Assembly: GCA_965215165.1 (NCBI GenBank)
Contig: CBDCCX010000006.1
Span: 62,001-126,000, forward strand
Direction: 5' to 3'
From: JANQRZ01 sp965215165
GTDB lineage: Bacteria; Bacteroidota; Rhodothermia; Rhodothermales; JANQRZ01
Length of the DNA stretch: 64,000 nucleotides
Of the stretch, positions 16,509-27,017 are shown piece after piece; the first letter of the stretch is position 1; every line of letters starts with the position of its first letter. The position numbers and the translations under genes were made by a program. The notes below the pieces were generated by a model. It did not search any database, was not told where the DNA came from, and saw only the letters and a program-made list of their open reading frames with translations.

Positions 16509-17020
16509 CGGTCGCGCCAGCGTGTGACGTGGGCGACGTGGTGGCGGCCGTGCCACGCGTACATCCCCGTCGCCCAGTCCAGCCGCATCGTCCGGTCCGC
16601 CTCGGGGTGGTAGAAGGCGCGGGCAAACTGGTCGCGCTCCAGCGAGCGGAGGAGCGCCGCCCAGCGCGTGTGAAGCGCATTGAGGAGCGAGAGGCTGACC
16701 TCGACCGGCAGGGCGTAGTCGGCCAGCCTCGCCCAGGCGGCTTCGTCGTAGGGCGAGATCGTCGGCGTGTCCTCGGTGAGGGCGAGCTTGACGCGGGCGA
16801 CGGCGTTGAGGTGGCTGTCGGCGACGTGGTGGACGAGCTGCCGGACGGTCCAGCCGCCGGGCCGGTACGGTGTATCCAGATCGGCATCGCTCAGCCCGTC
16901 AACGGCGGCACGGAGGTCGGTCGGCAGTGCCTCGATCTCGCCGATCCAGCGGTCGAGGTCTTCGTCGGTGATCGGAGAGGGCGGATCGTAGGTGCCGATG
17001 GGGTAGCGGAGGTCGTTCAT
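16505..17020 (-). CDS. DinB/YfiT-family putative metal-dependent hydrolase or thiol transferase
   Basis: A 171-residue four-helix-bundle protein of the DinB superfamily, closest in pattern to YfiT/BstA: LRYPIGTYDPP at the N-terminus, GGWTVRQLVHHVADSHLNA, then MYAWHGRHHVAHV with the metal-binding histidines. Relatives transfer bacillithiol or other thiols to electrophiles or act as hydrolases. The actual thiol in this organism is unknown. The ATG at 17020 fits the family start exactly. It lies 11 bases downstream of the SDR gene, in a minus-strand run. Confidence 0.87.
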   Translation of the reverse strand: MNDLRYPIGTYDPPSPITDEDLDRWIGEIEALPTDLRAAVDGLSDADLDTPYRPGGWTVRQLVHHVADSHLNAVARVKLALTEDTPTISPYDEAAWARLADYALPVEVSLSLLNALHTRWAALLRSLERDQFARAFYHPEADRTMRLDWATGMYAWHGRHHVAHVTRWRDR

Positions 17021-17031
17021 CGTCGGGCGGG

Positions 17032-17862
17032 TTAGATGCCGGCACCGCCGGTGACTTCGAGGGTGTGGCCGGTGACGTAGCCCGCCAGCGGCGAGGCCAT
17101 CATCAGGATGCCGCCCGCTGCCTCGCGGTCGGTGCCCGGCCGGCCGAGCGGGTTGCCCGTCACGGCGCGCTCGCGCATCGCCTCGGGGATGCCCTGCACG
17201 ACCTCCTGCCCGGCGACCTCGACCGCCTCGCCGGCCTCCTTCGAGCGCGTCATCCGCGTGTCGATAAACCCGAAGGCGACCGCGTTGCACCGCACCCCGA
17301 ACCGCCCCCACTCCTTCGCCACCGTCTTGGTCAGCCCGACGATCCCCATCTTGGCCGTCGCGTAGTTGGCCTGCCCGACGTTGCCGTGCAGCCCGCTCGT
17401 GGAGGCGATGTTGACGATCACCCGGTTCTCGGAGAAGCCCTCGCCCGCCGCCCGCTCCTGCTTGCCCGGCTCGCGGAGGTAGGGCGCGGCGGCCCTCGTC
17501 AGCCGGAACGGCGCGAACGTGTGGATCTCGAGCACGCGCAGCCACTGCTCGTCGGTCATCGTGTGGAGCATCCCGTCCCACGTGAACCCGGCGTTGTTGA
17601 CCAGCACGTTCAGCTTCCCGAACCGCTCGACCGCCTCTTCGAGGAGGGCCTCGGGGAACCCGTCCTCGGTGACGCTGCCCGCGACGGCGTGCGCCGTCCC
17701 ACCCGCGTCTTCAATTTCGCGCACGACGGATTCGGCCGGCTCCGCGTCGAGGTCGTTGACGACGACCGACGCGCCGTGCTCGGCGAACAGCCGGGCGGCG
17801 GCGGCCCCGATCCCGCGACCGGCTCCAGTAACGACAACGACCTGGTTGGTGAAAAGAGACAT
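17032..17862 (-). CDS. SDR-family oxidoreductase (FabG-like)
   Basis: A 276-residue Rossmann-fold enzyme with the cofactor motif TGAGRGIGAA (residues 12-21), NNAG (89-92), and a catalytic triad read as S154, Y167 and K171 (NIASTSG and YATAK). It resembles 3-oxoacyl-ACP/CoA reductases and probably uses NAD(P)H on an acyl thioester. Neighbouring MaoC and thioesterase genes on the same strand support an acyl-CoA or fatty-acid role, although the substrate cannot be told from sequence. An insertion around residues 130-146 (GKQERAAGEGFSE) makes it longer than the 245-250-residue FabG norm. Confidence 0.88.
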   Translation of the reverse strand: MSLFTNQVVVVTGAGRGIGAAAARLFAEHGASVVVNDLDAEPAESVVREIEDAGGTAHAVAGSVTEDGFPEALLEEAVERFGKLNVLVNNAGFTWDGMLHTMTDEQWLRVLEIHTFAPFRLTRAAAPYLREPGKQERAAGEGFSENRVIVNIASTSGLHGNVGQANYATAKMGIVGLTKTVAKEWGRFGVRCNAVAFGFIDTRMTRSKEAGEAVEVAGQEVVQGIPEAMRERAVTGNPLGRPGTDREAAGGILMMASPLAGYVTGHTLEVTGGAGI

Positions 17863-17888
17863 GGAAGCAGCAGGTGAGGTGGGAGAGG

Positions 17889-18368
17889 TCAGCGCGTCCG
17901 GTAGTCTACACTCGCCAGCGTTCCCGCGTCGTCGACGATGTGGGTCTCCTTACCCGGTACCACCTCGGTGTTGTGGGCCGAGGCGCAGCGCCAGCCGGCG
18001 TCGGTCCGGTGGACGACGAACGAGAAGATGGTCGTGCGCGGGCCAGGCTGCTCGACCGCCCCGAGGGGCGTCTGCCCGGTCAGCCGCATCTGGGCGTGGA
18101 CGACGGCCACATCCTCCCGAATCCACTTCACCGAGACGCGGCGCACCGTCAACTCGGACTCGCTAAAGATCACGTCAAGCCCGTAGCGGTGGGCTCGGCG
18201 GATGGCCTCGCGGTCGTGCCACCACAGGCCGGTGACGTTGACGAACTCGGCGTCTTGGTCAAAGAGGGCGGCGAGCGCGTCGGCGTCGCGACGGTTCCAG
18301 GCGAGCGCCCAGATGCCGGGCAGCCGCTCGGGCCGGTCGAACGTGGGGTACGCCGGGGAGTCGGGCAT
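17889..18368 (-). CDS. SgcJ/EcaC-type DUF4440 (NTF2-like) protein
   Basis: A 159-residue protein with the NTF2-like cone fold pattern: IWALAWNRRDADALAALFDQDAEFVNV, GLWWHDREAIRRAH, then alternating beta strands ending SAHNTEVV. The SgcJ/EcaC label is a family name and not a demonstrated activity. Such proteins are small cytoplasmic domains whose ligand is usually unknown. The start at 18368 (MPDSPAYPTF) immediately precedes the MaoC stop at 18370, so the two genes are tightly coupled. Confidence 0.82.
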   Translation of the reverse strand: MPDSPAYPTFDRPERLPGIWALAWNRRDADALAALFDQDAEFVNVTGLWWHDREAIRRAHRYGLDVIFSESELTVRRVSVKWIREDVAVVHAQMRLTGQTPLGAVEQPGPRTTIFSFVVHRTDAGWRCASAHNTEVVPGKETHIVDDAGTLASVDYRTR

Positions 18369-18369
18369 C

Positions 18370-18825
18370 TCAGTCAGGGAGGAAGAGAGTGAGCGAGTCC
18401 GCCACGAGTGCCGGCGTGGCCTCGCCCTCGATCTCGACGGTGTTCTCGGTCTTGAGGAGCAGCCGCCCCTTGCCCTTCGGGGTGACGGCCGTGAGCGCGA
18501 CGCGTGCGCGAATCCGCGCGCCCGACTGCACCGGGGCGAGGAAGCGGACGCGGTCGTATCCATAGTTCAGCACGCGCTTCGCTCCGTCGGGCACGACCCC
18601 GATCTCAGCGCGGAGCGCGGGCAGGAGCGAGAGCGTGAGCAGGCCGTGAGCGATGGTCGTCCCCCCGGCTGCGGCGGCGCGCGCCGGGTCGGTGTGGATC
18701 CACTGGTGGTCGCCGGTGCAGTCGGCGAAGGCGTCGATGCGGGCTTGGTCCACGGTGAGCCAGCCGGAGAGGCCGAGCTCCTGGCCGACGAACTGATCGA
18801 GGGTGTCGAGCGAGTAGTCAGGCAT
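18370..18825 (-). CDS. MaoC-family (R)-hydratase
   Basis: A 151-residue HotDog protein with the MaoC signature: ADCTGDHQWIHTDPARA, carrying the Asp and His of the hydratase dyad, then GGTTIAHGLLTLSLLP. The family hydrates trans-2-enoyl-CoA or reverses that step. The protein is cytoplasmic. It sits between an NTF2-like gene and a thioesterase gene on the same strand, with 1- and 4-base gaps, indicating one operon for acyl-CoA chemistry. The ATG at 18825 matches the family start (YSLDTLDQFVGQELG). Confidence 0.9.
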   Translation of the reverse strand: MPDYSLDTLDQFVGQELGLSGWLTVDQARIDAFADCTGDHQWIHTDPARAAAAGGTTIAHGLLTLSLLPALRAEIGVVPDGAKRVLNYGYDRVRFLAPVQSGARIRARVALTAVTPKGKGRLLLKTENTVEIEGEATPALVADSLTLFLPD

Positions 18826-18829
18826 GGCG

Positions 18830-19246
18830 TCAGGCAGGCGTGGTGAGGGCGTGGCGGAAGGCATCGGGCAGCGGGACCGGGGTGCCGGTGGCGCGGTCAA
18901 TCCAGACGTGGGCCGCTTCGGCGCGGGCGTAAATCGTCTCCTCGTCGTCCTCGACCGACAACTCGTAGGTCTGCGGGAACGAGGTCCGCCCCGGCCTTCC
19001 GCCATAGACCCGCACGACGAGCACGGCCGGATACGTGATCGGGCGCTGGAAATCGCAGCGGACCGAGGCGAGGATCGGGCCGTCGCCGTCCTCCCAGCCC
19101 TCGGGCAGGAGCCGCTCGAAGGACTCGACGCGGGCCTGCTCGACGTAGGTGAAGTAGGTCGCGTTGTTGACGTGCCCGAGCGCGTCCTGGTCGCCCCAGC
19201 GGACGGGGAAGCGGGCGGTGTGGAGCAGCGGGAGGTCCGAGGGCAT
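18830..19246 (-). CDS. Acyl-CoA thioesterase, 4HBT/YbgC HotDog family
   Basis: A 138-residue HotDog protein with the signature RWGDQDALGHVNNATYFTYVEQAR, in which D21 is the likely catalytic aspartate of the 4-hydroxybenzoyl-CoA thioesterase type. It hydrolyses acyl-CoA or acyl-ACP; chain preference is unknown. It is the first gene of the five-gene minus-strand run that continues with MaoC, DUF4440, SDR and YfiT. The ATG at 19246 gives a normal length. The reading frame extends further upstream into the spacer, but without family similarity. Confidence 0.88.
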   Translation of the reverse strand: MPSDLPLLHTARFPVRWGDQDALGHVNNATYFTYVEQARVESFERLLPEGWEDGDGPILASVRCDFQRPITYPAVLVVRVYGGRPGRTSFPQTYELSVEDDEETIYARAEAAHVWIDRATGTPVPLPDAFRHALTTPA

Positions 19247-19358
19247 CGGGCGGGCGCGAGGGAGTCGGCGAAACGCTAGCGAATATCGGAACGGCGGTGG
19301 CGAGCGGGGGGAGGCCGGGCGCATTTTCCCGGCTTCGCCTTCCTCGATCTCCCCTGCT

Positions 19359-20513
19359 ATGCCGCTTCGCCTCGCCGCCCTCGCGCTCGTCGCCGTGCCC
19401 CTCCTCACCGGCTGCGCCGAGACCAGGGAGGTCGGGAGGGGCTACGACCCGGCCGCCGACACGCTCCGCTACGCCGGCGAGGTGCACCTCCGCAACGTCC
19501 GCCAGCTCACCTTCGGCGGCAACAACGCCGAGGCGTACTGGAGCTTCGACGACCGCCAACTCATTTTCCAGAGCGACTGGAGCGCGATCAACCCGCAGGG
19601 CTGCGACCAGCAGTTCGTGATGAACGCCGATGGGTCGATGATCGGTGGCAGCACGCGCTACGCGCTCGTCTCCTCCGGGCGCGGCCGGACGACCTGCGGC
19701 TACTTCCTCTCCGACGACCGCATCGTCTACGCCTCCACCGACGGCGCGTCGCCGGACTGCCCGGCTCCGCCCGAGACCGCGCCCGGCGTCTACGCCTGGG
19801 CGATCTACCCCAGCTTCGACATCTACGCCGCCGACGCCGACGGGCAGAACACCGAGCTGCTGATCGGCGGTCCAGGCTACGACGCCGAGGCGACCGTCAG
19901 CCCCGACGGCCGCTACGTGCTCTTCACCTCGACCCGCTCCGGCGACCTCGAGCTGTGGCGCTACGACACCCAGTCCGGCGAGACGATCCAGCTCACCAAC
20001 ACCCTCGGCTACGACGGCGGCGCGTTTTTCTCGCCCGACGGCTCCAAGATCCTCTGGCGCGCCAGCCGGCCCGAAGGTGCCGACGCCCAGAAATACCGCG
20101 ACCTGCTCACGCGCGACTTGGTCGAGCCGAGCCAGCTCGACCTCTACGTCGCCGACGCCGACGGGCAGAACGCGGTCCGCGTGACGAACCTGCCCGGCGC
20201 GAACTGGGCCCCCTTCTTCCACCCGTCGGGCCAAAAGATTCTCTTCGCCTCGAACCACCACACCGAGGGCGGCCGGCTCTTCGACCTCTTCCTCGTGAAC
20301 CTCGACGGGTCCGGGCTGGAGCAGGTGACGCACTCGGGCACCTTCGACGCCTTCCCGATGTTCAGCTTCGCCGGGGACCGCCTCGTCTTCGCCTCCAACC
20401 GCAACGCCACGCGCACCCCGAGCCGGGATACCAATATCTTCGTCGCCGACTGGGTCGAGACGCCCGCCGCCGTCGACTCCGCGTTCCAGACCGTGGACCC
20501 ACTCGACTCGTAA
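19359..20513 (+). CDS. TolB-like PD40 beta-propeller lipoprotein
   Basis: A 384-residue protein. The signal peptide ends at the lipobox LLTGCAE. The body has WD40-like PD40 blades (VSPDGRYVLFTSTRSGDLELWRYD, FSPDGSKILWRAS, FHPSGQKILFASNHH, FSFAGDRLVFASNRN), repeated with DIYAADADGQNT-type strands. Such proteins fold into a propeller in the periplasm or on the outer surface. It lacks the N-terminal domain of classical TolB, so a Tol-Pal role is unlikely. The start ATG at 19359 opens the signal peptide. The following DUF2911 gene begins 10 bases after the stop. Confidence 0.83.
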   Translation: MPLRLAALALVAVPLLTGCAETREVGRGYDPAADTLRYAGEVHLRNVRQLTFGGNNAEAYWSFDDRQLIFQSDWSAINPQGCDQQFVMNADGSMIGGSTRYALVSSGRGRTTCGYFLSDDRIVYASTDGASPDCPAPPETAPGVYAWAIYPSFDIYAADADGQNTELLIGGPGYDAEATVSPDGRYVLFTSTRSGDLELWRYDTQSGETIQLTNTLGYDGGAFFSPDGSKILWRASRPEGADAQKYRDLLTRDLVEPSQLDLYVADADGQNAVRVTNLPGANWAPFFHPSGQKILFASNHHTEGGRLFDLFLVNLDGSGLEQVTHSGTFDAFPMFSFAGDRLVFASNRNATRTPSRDTNIFVADWVETPAAVDSAFQTVDPLDS

Positions 20514-20523
20514 TCCTACGCGC

Positions 20524-21096
20524 TTGCTGCTTCTCTTGCTGCTCATCGCCCCAGCGGCTACCGCTCAGCACGAGGCCGTCGCCGGCAGCGTCGTTGAGAC
20601 GTTCCTCGTCGAGGGGCTGCGCGTCGATCCGGCCGATCCGCCGCCGGGGAGCGCGGTCGGGCGGGCCGGGGCACGGCTGCCGGGCGGCGGCTACCTCCAC
20701 GTCGTCTACGGCAAGCCGTACGCGCGCGGTCGGCAGATCTTCGGCGGGCTCGTCGGCTGGGATCAGGTGTGGGCGACGGGCGCGCACCGCGCCACCGAGC
20801 TCGTCGTCACGGTCCCGGTGACGGTCGGCGGCGAGGCGCTGGAGGCGGGGGTCTACAGCCTCTTCACCACACCCCACCCGGACCGGTGGACGCTCCACCT
20901 CAACACCGCCCTCGGGATGCACCTCGCCGACGAGTACGACCCGGCCCTCGACGTGCTCACCGTGGACCTCGGCCCCGAGACCCTCGCCGAGCCGCTCCCG
21001 GCGTTCACCATCGACTTCGTGCCGGCCGCCGACGGGGCCGATCTCCGCATCCGCTGGGACCGCACGGGCGTCAGCGTCCCGGTCCGCCCTCGGTAG
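20524..21096 (+). CDS. DUF2911 secreted protein
   Basis: About 190 residues. A signal peptide (LLLLLLIAPAATAQ) is followed by the DUF2911 pattern: VVYGKPYARGRQIFGGLVGWDQVWATGAHRATEL and LEAGVYSLFTTPHPDRWTLHLN. The family is common in Bacteroidota, is exported, and has no assigned function. The start is a TTG at 20524; no ATG or GTG lies nearby in frame. Its 3' end overlaps the convergent glycosyltransferase gene by 26 bases (21071-21096), so both genes share coding sequence there. Confidence 0.82.
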   Translation: MLLLLLLIAPAATAQHEAVAGSVVETFLVEGLRVDPADPPPGSAVGRAGARLPGGGYLHVVYGKPYARGRQIFGGLVGWDQVWATGAHRATELVVTVPVTVGGEALEAGVYSLFTTPHPDRWTLHLNTALGMHLADEYDPALDVLTVDLGPETLAEPLPAFTIDFVPAADGADLRIRWDRTGVSVPVRPR

Positions 21097-22201
21097 CGAG
21101 CAACTCGCGGTAGACCTGCTGGAAGCGCCGCCTGGACTCTTCCGGGCTGAACACCTCGAAGAAGACGGTCGGCGCGTTCGCCTGCCAGCGCTGCCGGGCG
21201 TCGGTGTCACTCAGCGCCCGGCGGATCGCGGCGGCGATGGCGTCGCGGTCGGTGGGGTCGACGGTGAGGCCGACGTCGAAGCCCTCAACCACGCGGCGCA
21301 TCTCGGGGAGGGCCGAGACCACGACCGGCAGGCCCGCCATGAGGTACTCGAAGAGCTTGTTCGGGAGGGCCAGCTCGATGCTCAAGGTGAGCGGCGGCGG
21401 GACGTGGACGCCGAGGTCGGCCGAGGCCGTGAGCCGGAGGAGGTCACCGGGCGGCGTGTGCGGCAGGAAGTGGGCGCGGCCGGGGAGCGCCCGGGTCGCC
21501 TGCGCGACGATGACGTGCTTGTTCGGCCCGTCGCCGATCACGACGAGGTGGGCCTCGGGCACGTCGCGCATCGCGTCGACGAGCCGCCGCAGCCCACGGC
21601 CGACGCGCACCAAGCCCTGGTAGAGCACGATCCGCCGGTCGGCGGGAATCCCGAGCAGGTCGCGCAGGGCGTCGGTGCGCGGCACCGTCTGCCGCTCGGG
21701 GACGTTGGGGACGACGACGGGGCGGGCCATTCCGTAGGTCGCCGCCATCCGGTCGGCGATGCTGTCGTTGACCGTCACGATGGCGTCGGTGCGCGGGAGG
21801 TAGCGCCGCTCGAGGGCCGTCCAGGTCCAGCGCGCCCAGGGCTTGCCGGCCGTGGCGTCGACGTGGGGGTAGAGCTCGCGCGCGTCGAGGAGGAGCTTCG
21901 CGCCGTGGCGGCGGGCCGCGCCCGCGAGGGCGGGCAGAACGTAGAGGTCGCTCGCGTGGTAGACCGCCGCCGGACGGCGCACCGCCTCGTCCCGAACCAA
22001 CCGGTGCGCGCGCTGAAAGAAGAGCGGCCCGCGTCCGCCCGGCCGGTCGAGCACGTGCAGCCGAACGCCCTCGGCGATCTCCCCCGGCCCCGCCTCCGGG
22101 CCCAAGGTCAGCACCTCGACCTCGACCCCGAGCTCTGCGAGCGCCCGAAGTTGCCGCAGCGCCCGCGACGACGCCCGCACGTCGCCGACGAGCGCGAACA
22201 C
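21071..22201 (-). CDS. Glycosyltransferase family 4 protein
   Basis: A GT-B fold enzyme with N-terminal VVFALVGDVRASSRALRQLRALAELG, a LLDARELYPH motif, then the C-terminal nucleotide-sugar site: VLYQGLVRVGRGLRRLVDAM, LVVIGDGPN and the acidic EX7E-like region LPNKLFEYLMAGLPVVVSALPE. It should transfer a sugar from a nucleotide or lipid donor to a cell-surface glycan; donor and acceptor are unknown. The GTG at 22201 is preferred as start because it begins the first Rossmann strand and a candidate promoter lies at 22303-22310, inside the longer frame that begins at 22324. The gene is single and divergent from htrA. Confidence 0.85.
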   Translation of the reverse strand: MFALVGDVRASSRALRQLRALAELGVEVEVLTLGPEAGPGEIAEGVRLHVLDRPGGRGPLFFQRAHRLVRDEAVRRPAAVYHASDLYVLPALAGAARRHGAKLLLDARELYPHVDATAGKPWARWTWTALERRYLPRTDAIVTVNDSIADRMAATYGMARPVVVPNVPERQTVPRTDALRDLLGIPADRRIVLYQGLVRVGRGLRRLVDAMRDVPEAHLVVIGDGPNKHVIVAQATRALPGRAHFLPHTPPGDLLRLTASADLGVHVPPPLTLSIELALPNKLFEYLMAGLPVVVSALPEMRRVVEGFDVGLTVDPTDRDAIAAAIRRALSDTDARQRWQANAPTVFFEVFSPEESRRRFQQVYRELLATEGGPGR

Positions 22202-22302
22202 GACGCAGGGGGGGGAAGAAGGAGACGAAGGGATGGGGGCGTGGCGACGGTGGCAGGACGGGGAAGCGGATCGACTCGAATCCCCGGCTCCCGGTAGGCG
22301 CG

Positions 22303-22310
22303 TGAAGATA
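22303..22310 (-). promoter_or_regulatory. Candidate -7 promoter element for the glycosyltransferase
   Basis: The minus strand reads TATCTTCA, a near match to TAnnTTTG, leaving an untranslated leader of about 95 bases if the GTG at 22201 is used. Confidence 0.35.
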
Positions 22311-22416
22311 CAGGATTGAAACAATTGGCCGCGGTGCCGGGTGTGTGCGGGCGTCCCGCCGGAGGCAGCAAGGCGTTTCGGTCGCCTGGTCCTCCCGCCG
22401 TATTTTTCGTCATCAC

Positions 22417-24017
<1,601 letters not shown>

Positions 24018-24021
<4 letters not shown>

Positions 24022-25196
24022 TCCGCTACCTCACGGCTGGCGAGTCCCACGGCGCGGCGCTCGTCGGCGTCGTCGAGGGCGTCCCGGCCGGCCTCCCGCT
24101 CGCGGCCGCCGACATCGACCGGCACCTCGCCCGCCGGTGGCTCGGGTTCGGGCGCGGCGGACGCAGCAAGATCGAGCAGGACCGCGTCCAGATCGACTCC
24201 GGCGTCCGCTTCGGGAAGACGCTCGGCCACCCCATCGCGCTCCGGCTCGCGAACGCCTCGCACCACCGAGACCGCGCCGGCTGGCCCGAGGCGATGGCCG
24301 TCAGCGGCACCGGCGAGGGCGTCGAAAAGGTGACGCTCCCTCGGCCCGGCCACGCCGACCTGGTGGGCGTGCAGAAGTACCGCTTCGACGACATCCGTCC
24401 GGTGATCGAGCGCGCGAGCGCGCGCGAGACGGCGATGCGGGTCGCGTGCTGCACCGTCGCCCGGCAGCTCCTGGCGCAGCTCGGCATCGACGTCGGGAGC
24501 CATGTCGTCCGCATCGGTGAGGTCGGGTACGACCGCGCCGAGGACTGGCAGGAGGCCGTCGACGCGTTGACGGAAGAGGGCGGAGCCTCGGCGCTCTACG
24601 AAGCCGCCGACCGGAGCGCGGTGCGGATGCTCGACCCGGACCTCTCCGAGCGCTGCACCGAGCACATCAAGGCGATCAAAAAAGCCGGCGACTCGCTCGG
24701 CGGGGTCTACGAGGTCGTCGCGACGGGCGTCCCGCCCGGCCTCGGGTCCTACGTCCACTGGGACCGGCGGCTCGACGGGCTGCTCGGCCAGGCGATCCTC
24801 TCGGTCCAGGGCCAGAAGGCCGTCGAGATCGGCGACGGCGCGGCGGGCGGTACGTGCCGTGGCTCCGCCTTCCACGATCCGATCACGCGCGAGGGGGAAG
24901 CGTACCGACGCGCGAGCAACCGCTCCGGCGGGATCGAGGGCGGCGTCACGAATGGGATGCCCGTCGTCGTGCGCGGCACGATGAAGCCCATCCCGACGCT
25001 CATCCGCCCGCTCGGCTCGGTAGACATCGCGAGTGGCGAGGCGCAACCGACCCGCTACGAGCGCTCCGACGTGACCAGCGTCCCGGCCGCCAGCACCGTC
25101 GCCGAAGCCACCGTCGCCCTCGTCCTGGCCAACGCCGTCCTCCAGAAGTTCGGCGGCGACTCGCTCGGCGAACTGCGCGAGCGCTTTCGCGGCTGA
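24018..25196 (+). CDS. aroC: Chorismate synthase
   Basis: A 392-residue enzyme that makes chorismate from 5-enolpyruvylshikimate-3-phosphate, using reduced FMN, as the last shared step for aromatic amino acids. Family signatures are present: YLTAGESHGAALVGVVEGVPAG at the N-terminus, RWLGFGRGGRSKIEQDRVQIDSG, RPGHADLVGVQKYRFDD, GASARETAMRVA-like RASARETAMRVACC and GIEGGVTNGMPVVVRG. Length matches the family. ATGA overlap with the htrA stop shows translational coupling. It is unrelated in function to htrA, so the pair is a local arrangement. Confidence 0.96.
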
Positions 25197-25362
25197 GAAG
25201 CTCTCCAGCTCGTGCGCCGCCCTGCCCGTTGGGCGATCGCACTCAGGAAACCGATGCTTGCGGTTACGTTGAGAAACGGACAAGAAAGAGATGCAGCACT
25301 AGAGAAATACATTTTTTAGGCCCGCCCCCGGAACGTGGACCCGTGCGGTAGGTACGCGCAAT

Positions 25363-25388
25363 CTGAAACTTTCAATTTTAACTGAAAG
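25363..25388 (+). promoter_or_regulatory. Operator-like TGAAA repeat upstream of crtI
   Basis: Three TGAAA half-sites lie just before the crtI start: TGAAA at 25364-25368, its reverse TTTCA at 25370-25374, and TGAAAG at 25383-25388. The two direct copies are 19 bases apart, and CTTTCA/TGAAAG also form a 6-base inverted repeat around ATTTTAAC. The AT-rich 25255-25394 spacer is unlike its surroundings. Confidence 0.4.
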
Positions 25389-25394
25389 AACCAT

Positions 25395-26987
25395 ATGTCC
25401 TGGCTCGCCCGCCTCGCCCGGCGCACCGACAGCCGGCTGAACACGCACAGCGCACCGGTCCCGGTCCGTCCGGGTGCGCCCCACGTCGCCGTAGTCGGGG
25501 CGGGGTTCGGCGGCTTGGCGGCGGCAGTCCGGCTGCTCGTGCGGGGCTACCGGGTGACGGTCGTCGACCGGCTCGACCAGCCCGGCGGCCGGGCGCGCGT
25601 CTTCCAGGAGACTACCGAGGCCGGCACCTACACCTTCGACGCCGGGCCGACGCTCATCACCGCGCCGTTCCTCTTCGACGAGCTGTGGCGGCTTGCGGGG
25701 CGGCACCTCGCGGACGACGTGGAGATGGTCCCGATCTCGCCGTTCTACCGCATCCGCTTCGACGACGGGGCGACGTTCAACTACACCGGCGATGCGGAGG
25801 CGATGCGCCGCGAGGTCGCCCGCTTCAGCCCGGATGATGTGGCGGGCTACGAGCGCTTCCTCAAAAAGAGCGAGCGCATCTTCGCCGTCGGGTTCGAGGA
25901 GCTCGGCCACGTCCCGTTCTCTCGGGTGAGCGACATGGCTCGGATCGTCCCGGCGATGGCGGTGCTCGAGAGCCACCGGACGGTCTACGGCCTGGTCTCG
26001 AAGTACATCGAGGACGAGCGGCTGCGGCAGGTCTTCAGCTTCCACCCGCTCCTCGTCGGCGGCAACCCGTTCTCCACGACGAGCATCTACACGCTGATCG
26101 CCTTTCTGGAGCGCAAGTGGGGCGTGTGGTACGCGATGGGCGGCACCGGGGCCCTCGTCCGCGCCCTCGCCGGCCTGGTCGAAGACCTCGGTGGAACCCT
26201 GCGGTTCGGCGAAACGGTCGAGGAGATCACCGTCGAAGGAGGCCGCGCGTCGGGCGTCCGGCTCGAGTCCGGCGAGCGCCTCGCGGCCGACCTCGTGGTC
26301 TCGAACGCGGATGCGGCGTGGACCTACCGTCACCTCGTCCGCCCCGAGCACCGCCCGACGTGGACCGACGCCAGGCTCGACCGCGCGAAGCTCTCGATGA
26401 GCCTCTTCGTCTGGTACTTCGGCACCGACAAGCAGTACGGCGACGTGGCCCACCACACGATCCTGCTCGGTCCCCGCTACCGCGCACTGCTCGACGACAT
26501 CTTCCACCACCACCGCCTGGCCGACGACTTCTCGCTCTACCTCCACCGGCCGACCGCCACCGACCCGTCGATGGCTCCGCTCGGACACGACGCCTTCTAC
26601 GTCCTCAGCCCGGTCCCGCACCTCGAGAGCGGCACCGACTGGCGCGTGCACGCCGAGCGCTACCGGCAGGCCATCGAGGACGCGCTCGCCGAGTCCGTCC
26701 TGCCGGGCCTCGGGCAGCACCTGACCGCTTCGCGCACACTCACGCCGCAGGGGTTCCTCGACGACTACCTCTCGGTCAAGGGCGCAGCCTTCTCGTTCGA
26801 GCCCGTGCTCCAGCAGAGCGCCTACTTCCGGCCCCACAACGCGAGCGAGGACGTCGACGGCCTGTTCCTGGTCGGGGCGGGGACGCATCCGGGCGCGGGG
26901 ATGCCGGGTGTGCTCTCGTCGGCTAGGGTGCTCGACACCGTGGTGCCGGACCCGGCCGCGCTCGCCGGCCCGCTTCAACTCGTCTGA
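25395..26987 (+). CDS. crtI: Phytoene desaturase (CrtI family)
   Basis: A 530-residue FAD enzyme. The dinucleotide-binding motif HVAVVGAGFGGLAAAVRLL lies near residues 29-47, with TYTFDAGPTLITAPFLFDELW, SFHPLLVGGNPF, GVWYAMGGTGALVRAL and, at the C-terminus, LFLVGAGTHPGAGMPGVLSSA, all standard CrtI signatures. It introduces double bonds into phytoene to make lycopene or a related carotene and is membrane-associated. No crtB is next to it, so other carotenoid genes must be elsewhere. The ATG at 25395 precedes a 25-residue extension before the Rossmann strand. The upstream AT-rich spacer carries operator-like TGAAA repeats. Confidence 0.92.
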   Translation: MSWLARLARRTDSRLNTHSAPVPVRPGAPHVAVVGAGFGGLAAAVRLLVRGYRVTVVDRLDQPGGRARVFQETTEAGTYTFDAGPTLITAPFLFDELWRLAGRHLADDVEMVPISPFYRIRFDDGATFNYTGDAEAMRREVARFSPDDVAGYERFLKKSERIFAVGFEELGHVPFSRVSDMARIVPAMAVLESHRTVYGLVSKYIEDERLRQVFSFHPLLVGGNPFSTTSIYTLIAFLERKWGVWYAMGGTGALVRALAGLVEDLGGTLRFGETVEEITVEGGRASGVRLESGERLAADLVVSNADAAWTYRHLVRPEHRPTWTDARLDRAKLSMSLFVWYFGTDKQYGDVAHHTILLGPRYRALLDDIFHHHRLADDFSLYLHRPTATDPSMAPLGHDAFYVLSPVPHLESGTDWRVHAERYRQAIEDALAESVLPGLGQHLTASRTLTPQGFLDDYLSVKGAAFSFEPVLQQSAYFRPHNASEDVDGLFLVGAGTHPGAGMPGVLSSARVLDTVVPDPAALAGPLQLV

Positions 26988-27017
26988 CCTCACCTCTCCA
27001 CCTCTCTCCACGCTGCT

